A stretch of 64,000 nt of DNA from an uncultured Mycoplasmatota bacterium (GTDB lineage Bacteria; Bacillota_I; Bacilli_A; RF39; UBA660), in the NCBI GenBank assembly GCA_900548695.1, contig URLC01000003.1, forward strand, positions 62,001-126,000, given 5' to 3'. A program made the position numbers and the translations under genes. The notes below the pieces were generated by a model that saw only the letters and a program-made list of their open reading frames with translations, was not told the origin of the DNA and did no database searches. Shown piece by piece: positions 8,101-17,510 of the stretch. The first letter of the stretch is position 1. Each line of letters begins with the position of its first letter.

Positions 8101-11100
8101 TTATTCTTGATTATTTTTATTAGTTAATGATTCATAATATTGGTAGCGTTTTTCGGCTTCCATTTTATTTTGACTTAATAGTTGTTTATGGTCTTTAGAT
8201 AATTTTTCTAAAGAACGATATCTATCTTCACCTAAAATGAATTCTTCATATCTTGAAAAGTCACTTTTACTATCCATCTTAAACTCTTCTGTTTCTGGGT
8301 TGTAGTGGAAGATTGGGAAATAACCAGATCTTGTTGCTTCTTTTTCCTCTTCAATAGCATTTTGCATACCTTTTATAATTCCTTGTGCAATACATGGTGC
8401 ATAAGCAATTATAATTGATGGCCCTTGATAACTTTCTGCTTCTTGTAATACTTTTATGGCTTGTTGAGGATTTGCTCCCATAGAAATAGCTCCTACATAA
8501 ACGTGTGGATAAGTTAAAGCGATTTTAGCTAGATCTTTTTTTGCTGTTTCTTTACCATGAGATGCAAATTTAGCTACTGCTCCTATTCTGGTTGATTTGG
8601 AAGCTTGACCACCAGTATTAGAATAAACTTCAGTATCTAAAACTAAAATATTGACATTTTCTTTATTAGCTAAGACATGGTCAATTCCGTTGTAACCGAT
8701 ATCATAGGCCCAACCATCTCCACCAATCATCCAAACTGATCTTGGCTTGATAAAATTCTTTAATGCTAATAAGCCATCTATTTTAGTTTCATCAATTACT
8801 TTTAATAGTTCATTTGCTGTTTCTGGAGTAACATTTTCAACATAATTTTTATATGTTTCTTGTTGACTCTTTTTCACATTTTTTATATTTTCGGTAATTA
8901 ATTTTTTAATTCTTCCTTTAATTACTTCATCAGCAATTTTCATTCCATATCCATATTCTGCATTATCTTCAAATAAAGAGTTAGCCCATGGTACATTATA
9001 TGGCATTGATGGAGCTGAAGCTCCAAAGATAGATGTACAACCTGTTGCGTTAGCAATCACAAGTCTATCTCCAAATAATTGCGTGATTAATTTTAAATAT
9101 GGTGTTTCTCCACAACCAGCACATGCTCCTGAAAACTCAAATTTTGGAGTTTTAAATTGGCTACCTTTAACAGTGGTTGTAGGCATTACGTTCTTTTCTG
9201 TTACTTCGTTAAATAAATAGTTATATTCTGCTTGGTTTTTCTCCTCTTCTAAATCTTCCTTTATTTTCATTACTAAGGCTTTTGCACCTTTTTTACCAGG
9301 ACAGATTTTCTCACATAATCCACAACCAGTACAATCTGGGGTGCTGATTCCTATCGTATATTTTAAGTTTTGATCTTTAATATTAGCGGGAAGTAGTTTT
9401 TCGCGTAAACTATCCGGAGCGTCCATCTCTTCTTTTTCGTCTAACAAGAATGGTCTAATTACTGCATGTGGACAGACTAGGGAACATAAATTACATGAAA
9501 TACAGTTCTCACTTACAAAACATGGAACAACATCAGAAATGTTTCTTTTTTCTCTTTTTGTTGTAGCTGGTTCAAAAGTTCCATCAGGATTTTTTAAGAA
9601 ACTACTTACTGGAAGAGTATCTCCTTCCATACTACTAATGATTTCAAACATGTCTTTTTTCTTAGGAAACTCTTCAACATAGTCTACTACTGGCAATTTT
9701 ACTTGAACTAAACTATTGATACAACAATCCATAGCTTTGATATTTTTTTCAACAATATCTCCACTCTTGTTAGCAAATTTTAAAGCTATACTTTCTTTAA
9801 TTTTTTGTACAGTAAAGTCAAAATCCATAATCTTTCCTAATTTAAAGATTAATGTTTCCATTATGGCACTAATTTTACCAGATAATCCGTTATCAGCAGC
9901 GATTCTTCCTGCATCGACAATATAAAACTTAATATTTCTTGTTTGCAGGATTTTTTTGTCATGAGGAGTCATTTCTTTTAAAATTTCATCTTTATTTTTA
10001 TTAGTGTTTAATAAAAATATTCCATTCTTTTTAATCTTATCTAACATTTTCATCTTCTGTAAGTAAGATTCTTTTGTACAAACTACCACAGTTGGATTTT
10101 CTACATAATAAGTTGATCTGATTGGTTTATTACCCATTCTCAAATGTGATAAAGTAATACCACCTGATTTTTTAGAATCATATTGAAAGTATCCCTGAAC
10201 GTAGGCTCTAGTATATGTTCCAGTTAACTTCATAATATCTTTACATGCACTAACCATTCCATCACTACCATAACCATATACTAAAAATTCGACATTTTTA
10301 GATGGTAAACGAAAGTCTTTATCATAGGGAATAGAAAGGTTTGTTACATCATCTTCAATACCAACTGTAAAATTAGTTTGAGCATCCTTTTTGTCCATGT
10401 AATCATAGATTCCTTTAATCATGGCTGGAGTTGTATTTTTACTTGAAAGACCATATCTTCCTCCAATAACTCGTACTTTTCCTTCTACTTCTTTAATTGT
10501 TTTAACAACATCTAAGTATAATGGTTCTCCAGCTGATCCTGGTTCTTTAGTACGGTCTAAAACAACTATTTTCTTTACTGATTTTGGTAAGGCTTTTAAA
10601 AAGTATTTAGCGCTGAATGGACGATATAAGTGAACTTCTAGTAAACCTAAGTCATTTCTTTTTGATCCTAAATAGTCTAATGTTTCTTTGATGGTTTCAC
10701 AAACAGAGCCCATAGCAACAATTACTTTTGTTGCTGTTTCACTTCCATAATAATTAAATGGGGCATAATTACCACCTGTTAGTTTATTTATTTCTTGCAT
10801 ATATTCATTGACGATATCAGGTACTTTATCGTAGTAACTGTTTCTTACTTCAGTTGCCTGGAAATAAATATCTTCATTTTGAGATGTTCCTCTAATTACT
10901 GGTTCTTTAGGGTTTAAAGCTCTATTTCGAAATTCTTCTAGAGCTTTAGTATCTATTAATTCTTTTAATTTATCAGTATCAATTACTTCCACTTTTTGTA
11001 ATTCATGACTAGTTCTAAATCCATCGAAAAAGTTAATAAATGGAACTCTTCCTTTGATAGCTGACAAATGGGCTACTCCTGTTAAGTCCATTACTTGTTG

Positions 11101-11529
11101 TACTGAAGAAGAAGCAAGCATTGCAAAACCAGTTGTCCTTGCAGCATAAATATCTTGGTGATCTCCGAAGATAGATAAAGCGTGAGTGGCGATTGATCTT
11201 GCAGCAACATTAATTACACATGGTAAAAGTTCACCAGATATTTTATACATATTTGGTAACATTAATAGTAGCCCTTGACTAGCTGTGTAAGTTGTAGTTA
11301 AACAGCCGGCTTGTAAGGACCCGTGAACCATTCCAGCTGCGCCAGCTTCTGACTCCATTTCAACTACTTTAACAGGCATATCAAAGTAATTTTTCTTTCC
11401 TTCTTTACTCCACTTATCGGTTAGTTCAGCCATTGGTGAGGCTGGTGTAATTGGATATATTCCTGCTACATCTGTAAAATTATAAGATACAAAGCTACAT
11501 GCTTCATTTCCATCCATTATTTTCTTCAT
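8101..11529 (-). CDS. nifJ: Pyruvate:ferredoxin (flavodoxin) oxidoreductase
   Basis: This single-chain PFOR oxidises pyruvate with CoA to acetyl-CoA and CO2, reducing ferredoxin; it is a central enzyme of anaerobic fermentation. The N-terminal domain starts with YPITPASPMAE. Two 4Fe-4S motifs lie near residues 673 (CISCNLCSLVCP) and 733 (CTGCGLCEKICPG). The C-terminal TPP domain carries CAGCGETPY, GCTSIFGASAP and the Mg-TPP motif GGDGWAYDIGYNGIDH near 931. Length 1142 is typical of the homodimeric type. A strong GGGAGGAAAC ribosome site precedes the ATG. It is a single-gene unit with a strong terminator. It indicates an anaerobic, oxygen-sensitive metabolism. Confidence 0.97.
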   Translation of the reverse strand: MKKIMDGNEACSFVSYNFTDVAGIYPITPASPMAELTDKWSKEGKKNYFDMPVKVVEMESEAGAAGMVHGSLQAGCLTTTYTASQGLLLMLPNMYKISGELLPCVINVAARSIATHALSIFGDHQDIYAARTTGFAMLASSSVQQVMDLTGVAHLSAIKGRVPFINFFDGFRTSHELQKVEVIDTDKLKELIDTKALEEFRNRALNPKEPVIRGTSQNEDIYFQATEVRNSYYDKVPDIVNEYMQEINKLTGGNYAPFNYYGSETATKVIVAMGSVCETIKETLDYLGSKRNDLGLLEVHLYRPFSAKYFLKALPKSVKKIVVLDRTKEPGSAGEPLYLDVVKTIKEVEGKVRVIGGRYGLSSKNTTPAMIKGIYDYMDKKDAQTNFTVGIEDDVTNLSIPYDKDFRLPSKNVEFLVYGYGSDGMVSACKDIMKLTGTYTRAYVQGYFQYDSKKSGGITLSHLRMGNKPIRSTYYVENPTVVVCTKESYLQKMKMLDKIKKNGIFLLNTNKNKDEILKEMTPHDKKILQTRNIKFYIVDAGRIAADNGLSGKISAIMETLIFKLGKIMDFDFTVQKIKESIALKFANKSGDIVEKNIKAMDCCINSLVQVKLPVVDYVEEFPKKKDMFEIISSMEGDTLPVSSFLKNPDGTFEPATTKREKRNISDVVPCFVSENCISCNLCSLVCPHAVIRPFLLDEKEEMDAPDSLREKLLPANIKDQNLKYTIGISTPDCTGCGLCEKICPGKKGAKALVMKIKEDLEEEKNQAEYNYLFNEVTEKNVMPTTTVKGSQFKTPKFEFSGACAGCGETPYLKLITQLFGDRLVIANATGCTSIFGASAPSMPYNVPWANSLFEDNAEYGYGMKIADEVIKGRIKKLITENIKNVKKSQQETYKNYVENVTPETANELLKVIDETKIDGLLALKNFIKPRSVWMIGGDGWAYDIGYNGIDHVLANKENVNILVLDTEVYSNTGGQASKSTRIGAVAKFASHGKETAKKDLAKIALTYPHVYVGAISMGANPQQAIKVLQEAESYQGPSIIIAYAPCIAQGIIKGMQNAIEEEKEATRSGYFPIFHYNPETEEFKMDSKSDFSRYEEFILGEDRYRSLEKLSKDHKQLLSQNKMEAEKRYQYYESLTNKNNQE

Positions 11530-11587
11530 CGTGTTTCCTCCCTTACTATTTTATTATATCGCAATTTTATTATAAATTCTTTAAAAA

Positions 11588-11611
11588 ACTGTATTACTTA
11601 GTCAATACAGT
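11588..11611 (-). terminator. Terminator after the membrane-SGNH fusion gene
   Basis: ACTGTATT / AATACAGT with an eight-base loop, followed by TTTTTT on the minus strand. It begins directly after the stop at 11612. Confidence 0.8.
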
Positions 11612-12547
11612 CTATAAGTTTGATTTTATATAATTATATATTTTATTGTATGTATCCGTTGTGTAATGCAGTCCATCTGTTGTACTAAAACCGTTCGACT
11701 TTAAATATGAGTTGCAGTCTATATATTTAATATTGGAGGTTAAATTTGATCTCATTTTTTGATTAAAAGAATCTATATCATCATTTAAATTAGAATAACT
11801 TCCTTCTGTAGGATTAACAGATACAAAATAAACTTGTGCTCCTTTTTCTTTCCACTTTGATGAGTTTTCATTTAAATAGCTAATATATTGATCTATTTTG
11901 TATAAGTCGTTTACTCCCATTAATATTACTACGGCAGAGCCACTTTTAATTTCACTTTCAATATTGGGTATACCCGTTGACTTCATCCAACTTAGTCCCA
12001 TAGAACCTTTCGAGCTCCATACGTCACTAGAATCATCAGCAACAGATAATTCCATACCTACTGTTCTTGAGTCACCTACAAACACTGTTTTCGTTATCTG
12101 CTGATTATTTTGTGAGCTGGTGTCATTTTTAGCATTTTCTGTATTGTATCCTCCCATATCAATGTTATTTTTTGGTTTATCTGATGTTTCCACATAATCA
12201 CTATCTTCTCCTAGAGTAGACACTTTTTCTGCATTATTCCAACAAGTCGCTAAATCGAAAGAACCATCAGCCAAAGACATTGTTAAATTAATTATGAATG
12301 GTACCATGAATAAGACAACCAACGCTATTAAACTGTTTTTTAAACCAGCTTTAAACTTTTTCTCCTCTGGATTGGTCATTAATTTAGTAAAATTAATAGC
12401 TAAAGCTACTATACATAAGATGGGACCCATAATTTGAATTATATCTAAAAAAGATTTAATGATACTTAAAATATTGGCAATTCCAATATTGCCACAGGCA
12501 TCAATAATATTTTCGCTGACTTTTTCATACTCTAATATATATATCAT
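11612..12547 (-). CDS. Two-helix membrane domain fused to an SGNH hydrolase domain
   Basis: Residues 1-110 hold two hydrophobic helices (around 25-50 and 67-92) separated by a basic loop, TNPEEKKFKAG. This layout is reminiscent of VirB2/TrbC-like pilin or small conjugation-type membrane proteins. Residues 155-311 form an SGNH hydrolase: GDSRTVGM, GVNDLYK and DGLHYT carry the Ser, Asn and Asp/His blocks. With helices in this order, the hydrolase would lie outside the cell if both termini are external. A Ser/Asn/Asp-rich linker joins the domains. It follows the GNAT gene by four bases, so probably one operon. The first-domain call is weak. Confidence 0.55.
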   Translation of the reverse strand: MIYILEYEKVSENIIDACGNIGIANILSIIKSFLDIIQIMGPILCIVALAINFTKLMTNPEEKKFKAGLKNSLIALVVLFMVPFIINLTMSLADGSFDLATCWNNAEKVSTLGEDSDYVETSDKPKNNIDMGGYNTENAKNDTSSQNNQQITKTVFVGDSRTVGMELSVADDSSDVWSSKGSMGLSWMKSTGIPNIESEIKSGSAVVILMGVNDLYKIDQYISYLNENSSKWKEKGAQVYFVSVNPTEGSYSNLNDDIDSFNQKMRSNLTSNIKYIDCNSYLKSNGFSTTDGLHYTTDTYNKIYNYIKSNL

Positions 12548-12551
12548 ACAG

Positions 12552-13100
12552 TTATTCCTTTCCTATTTCTTTTTCATATACTAGGTAATATGTACTGTCC
12601 ATAGGGATTGTTTGATATTCTGTACCAAAGACATGTTCTATTCCTTTTTTGGAAGGAATGTTACTATAATCACAGGAAATTACTATTTTATCAACTTGTA
12701 AATCTTTTAGAATTCCTAATAATATTCTTAATGTCTCTTGGTAATATCCTTTATTTCTTTCACTTGGCCTAACGTCAACACCAATGTGACCATAGATATT
12801 GCCATGTATAAATTCTAAGGAGCGTCTGATATCAGCTAAAGCAATTAACCTATCATCTTCTTTAGTTAGAATTAAGTAAGTACTACATCCTACTTGACCT
12901 TCTTTTAAGTTTTCTTCTAGATTTAATCTTTCTTCTTCCTTATACCAGTCATAAAAGTTATCATATTCACAATAATTTTTATTTAAAATGATGGAACAGT
13001 CTCCTGCTAGATATTTTTCACCGTTAGCGTAGTGCTCTTTGGCAAAATCATCTAATAGTTTTTCATCAAAAATTGTAACAGCTCTAGCATACAGTTCCAT
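12552..13100 (-). CDS. GNAT family acetyltransferase
   Basis: The 182-residue protein resembles predicted GNAT acetyltransferases. It has RLIALADIRRSLE, then the CoA-binding strand and loop GHIGVDVRPSERNKGYYQETLRI, and a distal CDYSNIPSKKGIEHVFG segment. The pattern RPSERNKGY is the usual pyrophosphate loop. No signal peptide. Start is supported by a GAGGGGGAGA-type site. Its stop lies four bases before the next start, making a two-gene operon with the membrane-SGNH fusion; an acyl or acetyl transfer/removal pair is possible but not shown. Confidence 0.75.
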   Translation of the reverse strand: MELYARAVTIFDEKLLDDFAKEHYANGEKYLAGDCSIILNKNYCEYDNFYDWYKEEERLNLEENLKEGQVGCSTYLILTKEDDRLIALADIRRSLEFIHGNIYGHIGVDVRPSERNKGYYQETLRILLGILKDLQVDKIVISCDYSNIPSKKGIEHVFGTEYQTIPMDSTYYLVYEKEIGKE

Positions 13101-13134
13101 TTTCTCCCCCTCTTTTTTATTATACCATATTTTA

Positions 13135-14259
13135 TTATTTTACTACCCAAAAAGTAGACATGTCTCGTAGCCCATCTTTTCCTCCGGCTACTGGCGTATT
13201 AATAATTTTGTTGTTAATTACTAATTCTGATGAACTTCCACCATCTAAATTAGCAGCATTATAAGCTCCATAGTTTTCCATTATTTCAGTTAAGTCTCCC
13301 ATATCCGCTCCGATACTATTAGGAAGGCGACCATTAATTACTAAGAATAGAACTATTCCATCTTTTCTTTGACCAATCGCAGTTCTTGGTGCAATTCCCC
13401 AACCACCATTTCCTTTAATAAATGAACTTTTGCCATTGACAATTAAGTATGGCCCAAATTCAACAGCATCACGATATCCTTTAGCTATGGCTTCTTCTTT
13501 ACTCATTTTTCCTAAAAGCAGTTTATCATCTTTTGTAAAGCCAATAAAACCACCACCCATATTGGCATCTTGGAAATCACTAACTATATTGCCATTTTGA
13601 ATCACAGTTCCATGGGGAATGGCCCCATTAGAATTCCAATCTGGATCATAAAAACCACCAGCGTTCATAGCAATAATTGCATTTTCTCTTTTTGCAACAT
13701 CTGTAATTGCTTCTCCTTTTTTGCCTAAATATTTGGTTGTCGCTATAGATATTCTAGATGGATCGTAAATAGCAACTAAAAATCCTTGATAAGTTTTTCC
13801 ATTTACATTTATTACTTTGTATAAATCGTTGCCAGGATCTTTGGTTAAAATTTCTTTTTCGTATTTATTTTTAAATATCATCATATTACCATTATATTTT
13901 CTAAATTTAATTAAATCTGGATCACTCACTTCGCCTACTTCAATAATTTTATTAGCTTCTAAGACTTTCTGAATAGTTTCATCACTATAAAACCAAGTAG
14001 CTAAATACTGATGAGTCATAGTTGTCATAGCACTAGTAATCCAAAAATTACGAAAGCCTGGCCATGGTCCATAGAATAAGAATAAAAAGCAAGATAAGCC
14101 TACAACGAAACTACTTCCACCAATAATTACTAACTTTTTCTTTATAGTCCATTTTTTCTTTTTTTCTTTAATTTTAGTAGGCTTCACTTGTTTTGCTTTT
14201 TTATTTTGGGGTGGAATACTATATAGTGGTTCTATTTTTACTTCTTTATTATTTTTCAT
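13135..14259 (-). CDS. Membrane-anchored phosphodiester glycosidase-domain protein (NAGPA/DUF2233)
   Basis: A basic cytoplasmic tail of about 40 residues precedes one transmembrane helix (LVIIGGSSFVVGLSCFLFLF, about 44-63). The extracellular domain has the NAGPA-family blocks AIIAMNAGGFYD, EFGPYLIVNGK, GIAPRTAIGQ and NAANLDGGSSSELV. Family members cleave phosphodiester-linked sugars (for example, GlcNAc-1-phosphate diesters) and are often found near exopolysaccharide or teichoic-type glycan genes. It follows the 188-residue membrane protein by three bases. Cell-surface glycan trimming is the likely role; the actual substrate is unknown. Confidence 0.8.
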   Translation of the reverse strand: MKNNKEVKIEPLYSIPPQNKKAKQVKPTKIKEKKKKWTIKKKLVIIGGSSFVVGLSCFLFLFYGPWPGFRNFWITSAMTTMTHQYLATWFYSDETIQKVLEANKIIEVGEVSDPDLIKFRKYNGNMMIFKNKYEKEILTKDPGNDLYKVINVNGKTYQGFLVAIYDPSRISIATTKYLGKKGEAITDVAKRENAIIAMNAGGFYDPDWNSNGAIPHGTVIQNGNIVSDFQDANMGGGFIGFTKDDKLLLGKMSKEEAIAKGYRDAVEFGPYLIVNGKSSFIKGNGGWGIAPRTAIGQRKDGIVLFLVINGRLPNSIGADMGDLTEIMENYGAYNAANLDGGSSSELVINNKIINTPVAGGKDGLRDMSTFWVVK

Positions 14260-14262
14260 ACA

Positions 14263-14829
14263 CTAAAAATCTTCCTTCCCGGCATATTTTTTATCTTCAT
14301 TAAAATCAATATATTTTTTGGTTGTATTATATTTTTGTAAGGGAGCTATTCCCGTTTGATTTGTTTGTTGGTATTTATTATACTCTTCAATATTGTTATT
14401 TACTTGGATTACGTCGTTTACAAAATAATTAACCATTTCTTCATACGAATTTGCATAAGTTTGACATTTTGTGTTAATCGTTGAATCTGGGAAATATAAA
14501 TTCGCACAATTTTTCTTTAAGTTACTGGCAATTGGTTCAATTACATCTAAAGTCGCCTCATATTTTTGTAATTCTTGTAGGCAGGTTGTGATGTTTTGGT
14601 TTAAAGTTTCAAAATATAACTCTGAGAAAACATTATCATAGATATAATCTCGTGTGTTGCTGAATGTTTCAGTATCTTTTCTAAATTGTTCGTAAGTAGT
14701 ATTTATTTTATTCATTCTTTCGTTTACTTCTTTTTTGTCTTGTTTTAGGCCTACTCCAAAGTTTAGAACTAATCCAACTATGATTAACACTGTTCCTAGT
14801 GTTGATAATATTATGATTTGTTTTTTCAT
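14263..14829 (-). CDS. Exported or membrane-anchored protein of unknown function
   Basis: The 188-residue protein starts with a hydrophobic segment (IIILSTLGTVLIIVGLVLNFGVGL) after MKKQ, either an uncleaved anchor or a signal peptide. The rest is mainly helical and charged, with several Asn/Tyr residues and four cysteines (CLQEL, NCANLY, KCQTY region). No known domain is recognised. It is cotranscribed with the downstream NAGPA-domain gene (three-base gap), suggesting a shared envelope role. Start is supported by AGGCGGTAAC. Confidence 0.6.
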   Translation of the reverse strand: MKKQIIILSTLGTVLIIVGLVLNFGVGLKQDKKEVNERMNKINTTYEQFRKDTETFSNTRDYIYDNVFSELYFETLNQNITTCLQELQKYEATLDVIEPIASNLKKNCANLYFPDSTINTKCQTYANSYEEMVNYFVNDVIQVNNNIEEYNKYQQTNQTGIAPLQKYNTTKKYIDFNEDKKYAGKEDF

Positions 14830-14924
14830 GTTACCGCCTACCTTATAGTTAATATCTTATCATTTTTTCAATTTCTTGTATAGTAATTGCTATTTAGATT
14901 TACAATTTTGGGCAAAAAAAAAGC

Positions 14925-15812
14925 TTAAGCCTTTTCTTTTTTAAAAATAAATATTTTACTAAATACATAGTTAGCAACAATTACTATTACGTTCATTAGG
15001 ATTTTAGAGACCATTTTCTTCATGTTTAAAATACTTAAACAAATATACATTCCAGCCATATCGATGCCTAAGGACACAATTCTAAAGAAGAAAAAGGAAG
15101 CAATTTCTTTTAAAAATACTTTTTTATCAAAAGATTTAGAATCAAAAACAAACAATTTATTTGTAATAAAGGCAAATAAGACGGATAAGAACCATGCAAT
15201 AAAGTTATTTACATAAACATTCATACCAGTTTTATCTAATAAATAAAAACTAATAATATTAACTAAAGTAGTCAAGATTCCAAAGAAGCCATACCATAGT
15301 ATTTCTTTTGTTTTATTATACCAAGACACATGCTCTTTAGTATCTATTAATTCTTCTATTGTTTGTATCATTTCTTTAGTGTGGGATTTAAATTTTTTAG
15401 GTTTAAAGGCTTTGGCTTTTTGGATTACTTTTCCTAATTGATTAAAATCTTTTAATTCAAGAATATAACCTTCTTTAGCAAATTCTTTTACTATTTGAAT
15501 TTGATGATCATTGGTGTGTTCTTTATATTTTTTTAATCTAGCAGCCCCTATTACTTTTTTACCTTTTTTGACCGCAGAAAGAATTGAACCAACACCACCA
15601 TGAGTAATTAATAAGTCGCATTCACTAACTAATTTATCAAATTCTTCTGGCCCTATTAAATCGAAGATTTCCATGTTTTTTGATTCATATTTTGTATAGC
15701 CAGCTTGCACAATTACTTTTTCTTTTATTGTTCCTTTGTCAATTTCTTTATCAATTGCTTTTAATAATCTATCAAAACTTTTATCTTGTGTTCCTAGTGT
15801 TACAAATATCAT
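14925..15812 (-). CDS. PssE/Alg13-like glycosyltransferase subunit fused to a GtrA-like membrane domain
   Basis: Residues 1-150 (starting MIFVTLGTQDKSFDRLLKAI) match the Alg13/PssE half of UDP-GlcNAc-type glycosyltransferases, including ECDLLITHGGVGSILSAV at the donor-binding site. Residues 170-295 form a four-helix GtrA-type domain (WYGFFGILTTLVNIISFYLL, later NKLFVFDSK and ANYVFSKIFIF). Such domains are linked to lipid-carrier-bound sugars or flipping. The fusion joins a catalytic subunit to a membrane module. The start at 15812 overlaps the PssD stop by one base (TAATG) and is preceded by GGAGGGTGG, which rules out the longer frame. Confidence 0.8.
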   Translation of the reverse strand: MIFVTLGTQDKSFDRLLKAIDKEIDKGTIKEKVIVQAGYTKYESKNMEIFDLIGPEEFDKLVSECDLLITHGGVGSILSAVKKGKKVIGAARLKKYKEHTNDHQIQIVKEFAKEGYILELKDFNQLGKVIQKAKAFKPKKFKSHTKEMIQTIEELIDTKEHVSWYNKTKEILWYGFFGILTTLVNIISFYLLDKTGMNVYVNNFIAWFLSVLFAFITNKLFVFDSKSFDKKVFLKEIASFFFFRIVSLGIDMAGMYICLSILNMKKMVSKILMNVIVIVANYVFSKIFIFKKEKA

Positions 15813-16285
15813 TAGTAAATCCACCCTCCATCTATTGCTTTTGGATATAACTTTTTCATAGACGGCCATTGTACAATGAAATGATCAGCTATTTTATAAA
15901 GTAATTTTCCAGTTACTGTTTTTGTATTGATATTAGCAAACGTTTCAATATAAATAATTTTGCTTCCTAATATTTTACCAATACAACACATTGGCCCAGC
16001 TGTGTGCGTTCCTGTTGTAACAATATAGTCTGGATGAAATTTAAGGTAGAAATAGATACTTTTTATACAGTTATATAGTAATTTAAAGGGATATGATAAC
16101 ATATGATCTTTTGTTCCATATACTAAATAACCGATTTTTTCTTGATACTTCTCTTTTAATTTTAGGTTAGATTTTGTTTTTTCAGTGATGATGTGATAAT
16201 CATATTTTTCAAACATAGGACTTAATTGCATTAGTTCATGAAGATGTCCACCAGTAGACGCTATAAATAATACATTTTTTTTCAT
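15812..16285 (-). CDS. PssD/Alg14-like glycosyltransferase subunit
   Basis: This 157-residue protein begins KNVLFIASTGGHLHELMQL, the N-terminal nucleotide-fold signature of Alg14/PssD, which anchors and activates the Alg13/PssE partner. YIVTTGTHTAGPMCCIGKIL and IYIETFANINTKT are typical later blocks. In bacteria the pair adds the second sugar to a lipid-linked repeat unit of a surface polysaccharide. It lies between a GT4 enzyme (ATGA overlap) and its PssE partner (TAATG overlap), a tightly coupled three-gene operon. Confidence 0.85.
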   Translation of the reverse strand: MKKNVLFIASTGGHLHELMQLSPMFEKYDYHIITEKTKSNLKLKEKYQEKIGYLVYGTKDHMLSYPFKLLYNCIKSIYFYLKFHPDYIVTTGTHTAGPMCCIGKILGSKIIYIETFANINTKTVTGKLLYKIADHFIVQWPSMKKLYPKAIDGGWIY

Positions 16286-17427
16286 CTATTTACCTTCTTT
16301 TCTAATAGTTTTAACCATTTTTCTGCCACGACTTCTTTAGTATATGGCTTAATACTTTTTCTAGCTTCTTTTCCTATTTCTTTTCTTACATCAGCTTTTT
16401 TCATTAAATCTTCTATCTTTTTAATCATGGCAGCAGTATTTCTATTTTTAATTAAATAACCATTTTTACCACTAGTAATTATTTCTCTTGCTCCTTCTGC
16501 TGATGAAAAGGCGATACAAGGAATTCCATGTGACATTGCCTCTAAGAGAACTATACCAAATGACTCTGTAAACGAAGTCATTAAATATAAAGATGATTTA
16601 TGTAATAGTTTATCTATATATTCTTTTCGTTGGAAACCATGAAGTGTGATGTTATCTTCTAACTTATGCTTTTTGATATAATCTTCTAAAGATTTCTTTT
16701 CAGTGCCGTCTCCAACAATGTCTAAGTGCCAGTCTGGATGTTTTTTGGATAAAAGATTAAAGATACGAACCAAATCTTGTGGCCCTTTTTCTGGTGAAAG
16801 TCTTCCCACCGATATTAATCTTTTTCCCTCTAGTGGAGCAAGCCTTTTTGGAATATCATCTAATACGTTAGGAATATATATACATTTGCAGTTTGATTTT
16901 TGCATTTCTCGTTTATAAAATTTTGTTAAGTCTTTAGAAACTAATACTAAATAATCTAGATTCCATGAAGAACGTATGATATTTATTGCATAACGTTTAT
17001 TTTTATGATAGTGGTTATGTTCCCAACCGATTTTTACAACATTATTTTTTCCATAATCACTAAGCCAACGATTAAAAATATCCTTAGTTGAAATAATATA
17101 ATCAGCATCACTTTTCTTAATAAAATCAATCATAGTTTTGCGTCGCAAATACAAAATCTTACAAGACTTCATTCCTTCTAAAAGAGCTGAAATAAATTTT
17201 TTATTTGACAGGCTTTCCTTGAACTGTTTTTTATTTGGAATATATTTATCTACTAAGTAAGTAACTTTTACTCGTTCATCTATTTTGAATGCTGGTTCTT
17301 CATATAATTTATAAGTACAAGCGATTTCTACTTCATATTTTTCACATAAAATGTTTGCTAAGGCAACGACAGATTTTTCTATTCCACCAAAACCTAAATG
17401 TAAAGATAATATTGCTACTTTTTTCAT
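16282..17427 (-). CDS. GT4-family glycosyltransferase
   Basis: A 381-residue GT-B glycosyltransferase starting MKKVAILSLHLGFGGIEKSV (acceptor-side glycine-rich loop). The donor domain includes LISVGRLSPEKGPQDLVRIF and SFTESFGIVLLEAMSHGIPC, containing the E-x7-E retaining GT4 motif. It probably transfers a hexose from a nucleotide sugar to a lipid-linked glycan. The start at 17427 follows GGGTGG; the longer frame would run through the upstream terminator and is rejected. It is the first gene of the operon with PssD and PssE-GtrA. Confidence 0.88.
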   Translation of the reverse strand: MKKVAILSLHLGFGGIEKSVVALANILCEKYEVEIACTYKLYEEPAFKIDERVKVTYLVDKYIPNKKQFKESLSNKKFISALLEGMKSCKILYLRRKTMIDFIKKSDADYIISTKDIFNRWLSDYGKNNVVKIGWEHNHYHKNKRYAINIIRSSWNLDYLVLVSKDLTKFYKREMQKSNCKCIYIPNVLDDIPKRLAPLEGKRLISVGRLSPEKGPQDLVRIFNLLSKKHPDWHLDIVGDGTEKKSLEDYIKKHKLEDNITLHGFQRKEYIDKLLHKSSLYLMTSFTESFGIVLLEAMSHGIPCIAFSSAEGAREIITSGKNGYLIKNRNTAAMIKKIEDLMKKADVRKEIGKEARKSIKPYTKEVVAEKWLKLLEKKVNR

Positions 17428-17473
17428 TCTACCACCCATGCTCATTATATCATTATTTCCTTGATAAATAAAG

Positions 17474-17510
17474 AAAAGACCATAATTTTTAAAACTTATT
17501 ATGGTCTTTT
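17474..17510 (-). terminator. Terminator overlapping the end of the degenerate signal peptidase gene
   Basis: AAAGACCATAAT / ATTATGGTCTTT with an 11-base loop, then a T-rich run on the minus strand. It overlaps the final codons of the gene at 17499. Confidence 0.8.
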
